Assembly: GCA_047516825.1 (NCBI GenBank)
Contig: JAKZUA010000050.1
Location: forward strand, 1-5,377
Source of the DNA: JADFQT01 sp047516825
GTDB lineage: Bacteria; Chloroflexota; Dehalococcoidia; Lucifugimonadales; UBA3495
Length of the DNA: 5,377 bases
Direction of reading: 5' to 3'
Positions 1 through 4,381 of the stretch are shown here, one piece after another (position 1 is the first letter of the stretch; each line of letters starts with the position of its first letter). Both the position numbers and the translations under genes were made by a program. Below the pieces are notes generated by a model. The model made no database searches and was not told the origin of the DNA. It saw only the letters and a program-made list of their open reading frames with translations.

Positions 1-75
1 CCCCAAAGAGTGGCGTCGCCCTTGGCTACTCCGGAAGTCAGGCACCAAATCCAGCGCTTCTCTCAAAGTCATCAT
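1..75 (-). CDS. ISAs1-like (H-repeat type) DDE transposase, N-terminal fragment cut by window edge
   Basis: Only the first 25 codons are visible, and the frame stays open to base 1. The start is the tandem ATG ATG at 75-70, preceded by a strong purine-rich ribosome binding site (GGGAGGGGAGG, 76-86). The peptide reads LREALDLVPDFRSSQGRRH after the start. This matches the N-terminal signature of the ISAs1/H-repeat transposase-associated domain (L-x-E-x-L-x-x-V-P-D-x-R-x-x-x-G-x-R-H-x-L), which precedes the DDE catalytic core in that family. The catalytic residues lie outside the window, so it cannot be judged whether the enzyme is intact. The family assignment rests on a short but characteristic motif recognised from memory. 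The upstream 50 bases are AT-rich and could hold its promoter, although no clean -35/-10 pair was found. Confidence 0.7.
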   Translation of the reverse strand, partial: MMTLREALDLVPDFRSSQGRRHSLG

Positions 76-120
76 CCTCCCCTCCCGCTTAAACTGGTAA
101 TAATTTTATACTATTTTGAG

Positions 121-155
121 AAAATGAAAAGGCCCTGGTCGGCGTAGGCCCCAGG
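121..155 (-). terminator. Possible intrinsic terminator ahead of the transposase
   Basis: Read on the minus strand, CCTGG (155-151) pairs with CCAGG (138-134). The 12-nt interior can form a further GGC/GCC mini-stem. The hairpin is followed by GCC and then the T-rich tract TTTTCATTTT (130-121). Insertion sequences commonly carry such signals at their ends to block transcripts reading in from flanking DNA. The stem is only five pairs and the T tract is interrupted, so this is tentative. Confidence 0.35.
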
Positions 156-177
156 TTGCTTCGGGTCCAACCCAGGG
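149..177 (-). other. Strand-specific RNA hairpin overlapping the possible terminator
   Basis: On the minus-strand transcript, CCCUGGGUUG (177-168) pairs with CAACCUGGGG (158-149) to give ten consecutive pairs, including a tandem U-G/G-U wobble, around a 9-nt loop (167-159). On the plus strand the two wobble positions become C-A and A-C mismatches, so the full stem exists only in minus-strand RNA. Its 3' arm overlaps the 5' arm of the candidate terminator (151-155), so the two structures cannot form together. No known riboswitch class was recognised. Confidence 0.35.
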
Positions 178-304
178 GCGTCCCTTTTCGCGCTTGTCCG
201 GCTAAGTATCTACCAGGGTAACAATTTTCCCTATTAACCAGACAGGGGTGGAACCCCCAATTTCCAAGGGATTCGAACTCAGGAGCTATTACTGATCCGT
301 GAAG

Positions 305-319
305 AAAGCTCCCAGCTTT
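305..319. repeat. Small perfect inverted repeat
   Basis: AAAGCT and AGCTTT flank a 3-nt centre (CCC on the plus strand), giving a perfect 6-bp dyad. No T tract follows on either strand that would make it a convincing terminator. Function unknown. Confidence 0.4.
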
Positions 320-327
320 TATGATCC

Positions 328-380
328 AAATCCCCCTCAGTCCCCCGTTTAAAAGAAGGGGAGGGGAAATGGGGTGATTT
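328..380. repeat. C-rich/G-rich imperfect palindromic intergenic repeat
   Basis: The left half begins AAATCCCCCTCAGTCCCCC and the right half, GGGGAGGGGAAATGGGGTGATTT in two pieces (357-369 and 370-380), mirrors it imperfectly around an AT-rich centre (347-356). The layout AAATC-C-run ... G-run-GATTT resembles a type of palindromic intergenic repeat often seen scattered in cyanobacterial, Chloroflexota and related genomes. That resemblance is from memory. One copy in this window cannot prove that it is a dispersed family. Confidence 0.45.
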
Positions 381-403
381 ACCCAAACTTCGGCGTCTCA
401 GAC

Positions 404-417
404 CGGGCTTCAGCCCG
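404..417. repeat. Small GC hairpin CGGGCT-TC-AGCCCG
   Basis: A perfect 6-bp dyad with a 2-nt centre, effectively a 5-bp stem with a TTCA tetraloop. It lies between the palindromic repeat and the terminator of the VOC gene. No T run follows, so it is not called a terminator. Confidence 0.4.
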
Positions 418-430
418 AATGCGGCAGGCA

Positions 431-461
431 ACAAAAGGCCCTCCGGATTTACCCGGAGGGC
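431..461 (-). terminator. Intrinsic terminator of the VOC gene
   Basis: Read on the minus strand, GCCCTCCGG (461-453) and CCGGAGGGC (446-438) form a perfect 9-bp GC-rich stem around a 6-nt loop (GTAAAT). C and TTTTGTTG follow directly. It lies about 71 nt past the TAG stop of the minus-strand gene ending at 533, the usual place for a factor-independent terminator. On the plus strand the hairpin is followed by ACGTTGG, with no T run, so it acts in one direction. Confidence 0.75.
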
Positions 462-491
462 ACGTTGGTCAGCACAGATCCCAGTCCCTTT

Positions 492-532
492 TAAAGGGTT
501 AGGGGGTATGCTAAAGGGTTAGGAGGGTATGC
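492..532. repeat. Two tandem 20/21-bp direct repeats abutting a stop codon
   Basis: TAAAGGGTTAGGGGGTATGC (492-511) is followed without a gap by a second copy (512-532). The second copy differs only by one inserted A and G-run shuffling (GGAGGG for GGGGG). The second copy ends at the base directly next to the stop codon of the VOC gene (533-535). Two near-identical adjacent units suggest a recent tandem duplication by slippage. If transcribed they lie in the 3' untranslated region, upstream of the terminator. Confidence 0.75.
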
Positions 533-1057
533 CTATGCGGAAGCCCGTTGGGTCTTCATGAAGTCCTCCAGGGCGTCGGCATACTCGGCTCGGGGGAAGG
601 TTTCCCCGTTGGGCACTTTCATCCCGTCGGTGAAGATTTCCAGGCGGTTGCCATCTGGGTCGTTGAAGTAGAAAGAGCGACTGCCGCTGCCCTCGATATT
701 GCCGCCACTTTCAATCCCGTGAGTCAAGGGACCGTTAATGATCTTGACTCCCTTGGAGTGCAAATGGGCTAGGGCCTTCATGAACTCATCCCGATTCTCC
801 ACTTCGAAGGCGATCTGCTGAATCAGCCGCTCCCCTTGTTTGACGGAAGATGAAACATCAACCCCCGCCGGCGCGCTGGCGATAACGAAGTCGTGGTGCG
901 TCTCGTCGAATCTAAGGAAGGCGCCCTCAGACCCATCGGGCCGCTTCCTCCGGTTGGTTACCTTGCAGCCCATGACATTGGTGTAGAACTTGAAGGACTT
1001 GTCGAAGTCGGATACTAGAATACCGACATGCCCGATACGCTTAATCTGGATACCCAT
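533..1057 (-). CDS. VOC-family metalloenzyme (glyoxalase/extradiol dioxygenase-like), 174 aa
   Basis: A cytosolic protein of the vicinal oxygen chelate fold, with two beta-alpha-beta-beta-beta modules, about residues 6-62 and 77-144. The first opens with the classic IGHVGILVSD and FYTNVMGCKV segments; the second has QQIAFEV and ends in FNDPDGNRLEIFTDG. Family metal ligands are expected at H10 and E140. The usual second-module ligand, His in an H-x-A-F-E-V setting, is replaced by Q81. H54 and H55 in THHDFVIAS are also typical of dioxygenase-like members. Substrate cannot be told from sequence: VOC proteins include extradiol dioxygenases, glyoxalases, isomerases and resistance proteins. The start at 1057 has GGAGG eight bases upstream. 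It appears to be a single-gene unit with its own promoter (1125-1153) and terminator (431-461). The length is normal for a one-chain, two-module member. The stop is TAG. Confidence 0.88.
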   Translation of the reverse strand: MGIQIKRIGHVGILVSDFDKSFKFYTNVMGCKVTNRRKRPDGSEGAFLRFDETHHDFVIASAPAGVDVSSSVKQGERLIQQIAFEVENRDEFMKALAHLHSKGVKIINGPLTHGIESGGNIEGSGSRSFYFNDPDGNRLEIFTDGMKVPNGETFPRAEYADALEDFMKTQRASA

Positions 1058-1124
1058 CTATTTTTCCTCCATCTTTACGAAGATACTCGCTAAATAGCCC
1101 AGCGATGCTGGTTCTGTGGTAAAC

Positions 1125-1153
1125 ATCTTAACTAGGAAGGGGGTCTTTGGCAA
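1125..1153 (-). promoter_or_regulatory. Candidate sigma70-type promoter for the VOC gene
   Basis: Read on the minus strand, TTGCCA (1153-1148; five of six matches to TTGACA) is followed after exactly 17 bases by TAAGAT (1130-1125; four of six matches to TATAAT). Transcription would begin near 1118, leaving a leader of about 60 nt before the ATG at 1057. The location in the 186-bp gap between same-strand genes fits. Predicted by eye only. Confidence 0.5.
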
Positions 1154-1156
1154 GAG

Positions 1157-1171
1157 GACATGTCTCATGTC
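1157..1171. promoter_or_regulatory. Perfect 15-bp dyad next to the -35 box, candidate operator
   Basis: GACATG-TCT-CATGTC is a perfect 6-3-6 inverted repeat. Its edge lies three bases upstream of the candidate -35 element of the VOC gene promoter, about 40-55 bases before the predicted start of transcription. That is a common place for an activator or dimeric regulator to bind. No regulator gene is visible in the window, and the binding protein is unknown. Confidence 0.45.
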
Positions 1172-1243
1172 TGCTGGCCGCCAGAAGGGTTGCCCGGTAC
1201 CTGGCTAAGATGACTGGCGCAGTTTACCCCACTCACCGAGCCG

Positions 1244-2044
1244 CTATTTTAACTTGGTGACGGCGCTAACTTGGAATGCCGTTTCTTCGTCCGCAATTCG
1301 CCGGTCATAGTCGATGGCTGCCGATAATGGATACCCCAGCCCCGGATGATATTTCACCGAAATATGGAAGGCTGGCCGGTCTATCGCGCCCTGAATCAGG
1401 TCGAACAATTCATCAATGGATGGATAATCCGCAGAGAACTTGGGGTCCACCGGAAGCTTATTCTCGACAAATACCACCGAATCTACGGTGCCGCCAGGCG
1501 CAACCGATATGATTACCGGAGCGACGTAGTCCGGCGCGCAAAAGCAATTCCAGCGAAACTCCATCTGGTAGCCGGTAATCCCCTGAGCCTCCCATAACTC
1601 CCGATTTTGAATCAGCTCTTCCCGGAGTTCGACCAAGCTCGGATTTGCAAGTTCAGGAAGGGTTGGGATGGCCTTAAGGGTCTCTTCCAATACCGCATCC
1701 CCTCGGAAGGATATGGTTTTGCCGTTAACGTCGATGGTGTAGGTTTCGTTGGGATCAAAGTCGCTGCCCAGGGGAATTGGGGTCTCTACGGTGCCGTAGA
1801 CCTGGATACACATAAGCATGGAATTCGAGGGCCTGAGATTGAAAACTTTGATCAGCACCCGCTGGCTCTCCCGAGTCAGAGTGTAGCCGCCAAAGGAGTG
1901 GCAACCGTCGGGCAGGCCGGAAGCCACCGCTAGGAAGTATTGCAGGGGGAAGCTTTCGGCTATTTGCAAATCGATGCCATCAATGGGCGCCAGGATCGGG
2001 GAAATGTCCTGGTCAAGTTGTTCCCTGGCGTCCTTCCAGACCAA
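1244..2044 (-). CDS. Rear part of an amber-split lipoprotein: beta-rich domain plus DUF6174-like domain
   Basis: The open frame lies directly after, and in the same frame as, the TAG that ends the lipoprotein fragment 2054-2545. Only three codons (CGG GGA TTC) separate that stop from the first possible start, a TTG at 2044. There is no ATG nearby and no well-placed ribosome binding site. Counted from the TTG, residues 18-114 form a domain with AESFPLQYFLAVASGLPDGC and YGTVETPIPLGSDFDP segments, a combination remembered from Chloroflexota lipoproteins. Residues about 140-266 resemble DUF6174: YQMEFRWNCFC, then PVDPKFSADYPSIDELFDLI, and a C-terminal GYPLSAAIDYDRRIADEE. No catalytic function is known for either domain. 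Without its signal peptide the fragment would stay in the cytoplasm, so it is probably not a free-standing gene: either the rear half of a pseudogene, a read-through product or a sequence error. Stop is TAG at 1244-1246. The frame itself is clearly coding. Confidence 0.65.
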   Translation of the reverse strand: MVWKDAREQLDQDISPILAPIDGIDLQIAESFPLQYFLAVASGLPDGCHSFGGYTLTRESQRVLIKVFNLRPSNSMLMCIQVYGTVETPIPLGSDFDPNETYTIDVNGKTISFRGDAVLEETLKAIPTLPELANPSLVELREELIQNRELWEAQGITGYQMEFRWNCFCAPDYVAPVIISVAPGGTVDSVVFVENKLPVDPKFSADYPSIDELFDLIQGAIDRPAFHISVKYHPGLGYPLSAAIDYDRRIADEETAFQVSAVTKLK

Positions 2045-2053
2045 GAATCCCCG

Positions 2054-2056
2054 CTA
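2054..2056 (-). other. In-frame amber codon interrupting a lipoprotein gene
   Basis: TAG lies between GAG CGG and CGG GGA TTC. Reading through it joins LPDFNQER to RGFLVWKDAR in one unbroken frame. In DUF6970-like proteins as remembered, the PDF-x-x-E-R end of the domain runs straight on into a W-x-D-P/A-R segment, just as here. TAG also ends several other genes in the window, so it is an ordinary stop in this organism. The simplest reading is a nonsense change, or an error in the read or assembly. Confidence 0.7.
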
Positions 2057-2545
2057 CCGCTCCTGGTTGAAGTCGGGTAATCGGCCATCTCCCTGTCCGG
2101 TGATGCCCCCATCGGGATGGGCGATCAACTCGCCTTCATGGTTGTACAAGTTGCTGAAAATGTCGCAGCAGGCTGCCGTTTGGTAGTAAACCGATTGGCC
2201 TTGGTATTGATACCGGGTGATGGTGAGGGGAGGATTGGCCGGCGGCTGGCTTTCCAGCTCCCCTATCATCCGATCTAGCCAACTCGGGAAGCCCGCCGAT
2301 AGGTTGCCAGGGGAAACAAATTCCCCCGGCGCCGGAGGGGTGGGAGGGGTTGCAGGCTGTTCCGAGGCCGGCTGCGTGGGAATAGGAGTAGGGAAGGTTG
2401 TGGCCAAAGGAGGAACAGCCGTGGATACCGGCGCGACGGGGGTGGGAGCCGCGCTGGACCCACAGGCCAGGCTCAGCACGGCGATAGCCGAAAGAATAGA
2501 CATCAGGATGGACAGTTTTATGGCCGGTTTCATGTGATGAATCAT
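2054..2545 (-). CDS. Lipoprotein with DUF6970-like domain, 163-aa front part of a split gene
   Basis: Predicted envelope lipoprotein. Residues 5-27 form a signal peptide (positively charged start, then a hydrophobic core ILMSILSAIAVLSLA) ending at C28 in LSLAC-GSS, a slightly non-consensus lipobox. Residues 29-75 are a Pro/Thr/Ala-rich low-complexity linker, usual between a lipid anchor and a surface domain. Residues about 86-163 resemble DUF6970: FPSWLDRMIGELES, then NPPLTITRYQYQGQSVYY, a CC pair at 126-127, and HPDGGITGQGDGRLPDF. Family members as remembered carry two further Cys, at the places held here by A142 and L156. Function unknown. The start at 2545 has GGGAG nine bases upstream; the ATG at 2533 (residue 5) has no site of its own. 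The frame resumes immediately after the stop, so the natural protein was probably about 433 aa. The next gene upstream on the same strand, the SDR, is 105 bp away. Confidence 0.78.
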   Translation of the reverse strand: MIHHMKPAIKLSILMSILSAIAVLSLACGSSAAPTPVAPVSTAVPPLATTFPTPIPTQPASEQPATPPTPPAPGEFVSPGNLSAGFPSWLDRMIGELESQPPANPPLTITRYQYQGQSVYYQTAACCDIFSNLYNHEGELIAHPDGGITGQGDGRLPDFNQER

Positions 2546-2564
2546 AGCCTTCTTCTCCCTTGGG

Positions 2565-2585
2565 CGGCCCCGAAAGATTGGGCCG
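2565..2585. repeat. Inverted repeat in the lipoprotein leader region
   Basis: CGGCCC (2565-2570) and GGGCCG (2580-2585) form a perfect 6-bp dyad around nine bases, 20 bp upstream of the lipoprotein start. Neither strand shows a following T run, so it is not a convincing terminator for the SDR gene. It may be an operator, an RNA hairpin or chance. Confidence 0.3.
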
Positions 2586-2650
2586 GTTTAGGGATAAGAC
2601 GGGGAGCATGGACCTTTTGTTCCCAAGATGTAAGGCGAACAGGGGAAGGG

Positions 2651-3487
2651 TTACCCAAGAAGATTAGGCCCTGCTTCCACTCTGCGGAGTTTATAAACAT
2701 CCGTCGCCATGATTTCGGGTATCCGGGGAGTAAGATTCAAGAAATCATCGGCGGTCGCCTGAATAACTCGCCCGCTCAGGGTCCCCGACGCGTCGCTGGC
2801 TAAAAACACGGCCAGTTCAGCCGCCCGTTCCACCGAGGCCCCGCCTCCACTGGTTACCCGCACACCAAATTCATAGAGTTCGGCATCCCCGATGATTGCA
2901 GCGGCATCTCGCGTCTCCTCCCACATGCGAGTGTGGATCGAACCCGGGCTCAAGGCATTGACCTGAATGTTGGTGCCCTCCAACTCAAGGGAAAGCGTCT
3001 CCGTCAGGTCGGCCACGGCCACTTTCGATGCCCCGTAAGATGAGACATGGCGTCCTCGGCCCCCGTAGACGTTGATTATCTTTCCTCGATTGTTAGCCAG
3101 CATCACCGGCAAGGCCGCCCGGCAACACAAGAAAACGCCGGTGACATTTACCTCTATAGTGCGAATCCAGTAGGAGACGTCATTCTCCCACAGGGGCCCC
3201 ACCGGACCGGGAACACCAGCATTGTTGACCAGAATATCCAACTTGGAAAAACGTTCAAGAGTAACCTGCACCATTCGACTTACCTGCGGTTCGTCAGAAA
3301 CATCCGCGGTGACGACGCAGGTGGTGGCGCCCAGCGCTTCCGCCTGTTTGGCCGTCTCTTCCAGCTCGGATACTGTGCGGGCCGCCAACGCCAGCGTGGC
3401 CCCTTCCCTAGCATAGGCCAGGGCTATGGCTCGACCAATGCCTCGTCCTGCTCCGGTAATCAGCGCAACCTGGTCTTTTAATCGCAT
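2651..3487 (-). CDS. Classical short-chain dehydrogenase/reductase (SDR), 278 aa
   Basis: A cytosolic NAD(P)-dependent oxidoreductase with a Rossmann fold. Counted from the ATG at 3487, the cofactor loop TGAGRGIG is at 11-18, the adenine-pocket Asp in TADVSD is D62, NNAG is at 88-91, the structural Asn in EVNVTG is N114, the catalytic YxxxK is Y151 and K155, and the PG-x-I-x-T segment is at 181-187. The usual catalytic Ser sits in an S-S-x-x-G loop about 13 residues before Tyr. Here the corresponding stretch reads NVYGGRGRHVSSY: the loop is shorter, and Ser appears only at 149-150, directly before Tyr. The substrate is unknown. An in-frame ATG at 3523 would add 12 residues, but MRLKDQVALITG is the normal start for the family. 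A possible -10 (TAATAT, 3527-3522) overlaps the upstream ATG, which also favours 3487. Neither start has a strong ribosome binding site. Divergent from the HD-domain gene. Stop is TAA. Confidence 0.88.
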   Translation of the reverse strand: MRLKDQVALITGAGRGIGRAIALAYAREGATLALAARTVSELEETAKQAEALGATTCVVTADVSDEPQVSRMVQVTLERFSKLDILVNNAGVPGPVGPLWENDVSYWIRTIEVNVTGVFLCCRAALPVMLANNRGKIINVYGGRGRHVSSYGASKVAVADLTETLSLELEGTNIQVNALSPGSIHTRMWEETRDAAAIIGDAELYEFGVRVTSGGGASVERAAELAVFLASDASGTLSGRVIQATADDFLNLTPRIPEIMATDVYKLRRVEAGPNLLG

Positions 3488-3545
3488 ATAATCATCTCGT
3501 ATTGAATCATCCCGGTAACCCATATTAGACCAAATTCTTCAACTC

Positions 3546-3563
3546 CGCGAAAATCCCTTCGCG
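3546..3563. promoter_or_regulatory. Dyad in the divergent SDR/HD intergenic region
   Basis: CGCGAA (3546-3551) and TTCGCG (3558-3563) form a perfect 6-bp inverted repeat around AATCCC. It lies in the 110-bp gap between the divergent SDR and HD-domain genes, a natural site for a shared operator. A TAAGAT hexamer (3571-3576, plus) could be the -10 of the HD gene, but no matching -35 was found. Neither claim is strong. Confidence 0.35.
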
Positions 3564-3597
3564 CAGCCAATAAGATGGGTCACCAAGAGGTGCAACC

Positions 3598-4155
3598 ATG
3601 ACAACCGTAAGCTTTAGCCGAATGGAAGATGGATCAATGGAAGACTATTTACTTCTGGACCAGTTGGAGAGGGAGCAGGCGCTCGGGACCGCCGACCGAG
3701 TGCTGGAACAGCTACTGCGGCTCAAGGATTCCTTCAGTGGATACAAGATAGACAGGTTGCAGCACTCGTTGCAAGTGGCTACGCGGGCTTATCGCGACGG
3801 CGCCGACGAAGAGATGGTGGTGGCCGCGTTGTTGCATGACATCGGTGATTTGCTGGCGCCGCACAACCACAGCCAGGTGGCCGCGGCGATCCTTAAGCCG
3901 TACGTGTCAGAACGCACCTACTGGGTAATCAAGCGCCATGGCCTATTCCAGTCTTACTACTACGCGCATCACTTGGGAGGAGACCGAAACGCCAGGGAAA
4001 AGTACCGGGGGCATCCCTACTATGAGGCTGCGGTCGCCTTCTGCCACTTGTGGGACCAGCCCTCCTTTGACCCGGACTATGACACTTTGGAGTTGGAAAC
4101 GTTTGTCCCATTGATGCGGCGGATCTTTTCTAGGGCAAAAAAAGTAACAGATTAG
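3598..4155 (+). CDS. HD-domain protein of the PhnZ/MIOX-like (diiron oxygenase or phosphohydrolase) type, 185 aa
   Basis: A soluble all-helical HD-domain protein. The motif set is H56 (RLQHSLQVA), H80-D81 (LLHDIGD), H91 (HNHSQVAA), H114 (VIKRHGLF) and D153 (CHLWDQPSFDP). The 24-residue spacing from the first His to the HD pair and the 23-residue spacing between the next two His resemble PhnZ, whose ligands as remembered are H34, H58/D59, H80, H104 and D161. The C-terminal tail WDQPSFDPDYDTLELETFVPLMRRIF also follows the pattern of that family. These six ligands would bind two metals. Such proteins either oxidatively cleave C-P or C-C bonds or hydrolyse phosphate esters, and sequence alone does not decide. 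D84 replaces the His of the HDIGH version. No phosphonate gene lies nearby. The start at 3598 has AGAGGTG about five bases upstream; ATGs at residues 9 and 14 lack one. Stop is TAG. Confidence 0.82.
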   Translation: MTTVSFSRMEDGSMEDYLLLDQLEREQALGTADRVLEQLLRLKDSFSGYKIDRLQHSLQVATRAYRDGADEEMVVAALLHDIGDLLAPHNHSQVAAAILKPYVSERTYWVIKRHGLFQSYYYAHHLGGDRNAREKYRGHPYYEAAVAFCHLWDQPSFDPDYDTLELETFVPLMRRIFSRAKKVTD

Positions 4156-4381
4156 GCGTCGGTCCGAGCCCAACGATCTGATCAATAGACTCGAATGCCG
4201 GCCGCATTAGAGACAGCTCCCTATCGAATGCTTGAGGTTTCTCGTGGGGAAAACCCATTATTTGCGCGGCTCCCGGGTGATTAAAAGCTCTGGTGCTTCC
4301 GGTCGCCAGATGGGAACATCGGCTCGTGTAGCCGGGGCTTTATTCTGCTCGGACAGCTCCCTTCACTTTCCCTACTCGTCC
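4156..4381. other. 226-bp gap between convergent genes
   Basis: No gene is supported. It holds an AATGC-N5-GCATT inverted repeat (4194-4208) and a CGGCT-CGTGT-AGCCG hairpin (4320-4334). The hairpin is followed on the plus strand by GGGCTTTATT, which could be a weak terminator for the HD-domain gene although it lies 165 bases past the stop. An 8-bp word, TCGAATGC, occurs twice (4191-4198 and near 4222). No strong bidirectional terminator was seen. Confidence 0.5.

Larger units (their letters stand above)
76..532. other. 457-bp gene-free interval rich in inverted repeats
   Basis: No supportable coding region was found on either strand. The interval lies between the transposase start and the VOC gene stop, both on the minus strand. 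It holds, from left to right, an AT-rich stretch (about 88-130), a pair of overlapping minus-strand hairpins (121-177), a G4/C5 hairpin (245-258), a small perfect hairpin (305-319), a C-rich/G-rich palindromic repeat (328-380), another small hairpin (404-417), an intrinsic terminator (431-461) and two tandem direct repeats (492-532). The transposon end probably lies in the left part, but only one end is in the window. Confidence 0.7.

Noticed and set aside
149..177. SAM-type riboswitch, prompted by a CCCGAAGCAACC-like stretch
   Set aside because: Only a short word is similar. The multi-helix junction of SAM riboswitches could not be assembled, and the downstream gene is a transposase.
268..280. 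tRNA-like T-loop word (GAGTTCGAATCCC on the minus strand)
   Set aside because: The bases flanking TTCGAAT do not form a five-pair T stem, and no acceptor, D or anticodon arms could be assembled around it.
2054..2056. Genetic-code reassignment or programmed amber recoding
   Set aside because: TAG ends the VOC, HD-domain, ABC ATPase and rear lipoprotein frames in the same window, and no recoding signal was seen. A mutation or sequence error is simpler.
2217..2537. 106-aa plus-strand Gly/Val-rich frame
   Set aside because: It is antisense to the Pro/Thr/Ala-rich linker of the lipoprotein; the Gly-rich composition is the complement of proline codons.
2136..2609. 157-aa minus-strand frame overlapping the lipoprotein
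   Set aside because: It is a shifted frame over the Pro-rich lipoprotein. It shows no recognisable domain, whereas the other frame has a signal peptide, lipobox and family domain.
3047..3481. 144-aa plus-strand frame
   Set aside because: It is antisense to the well-supported SDR gene and has no motif.
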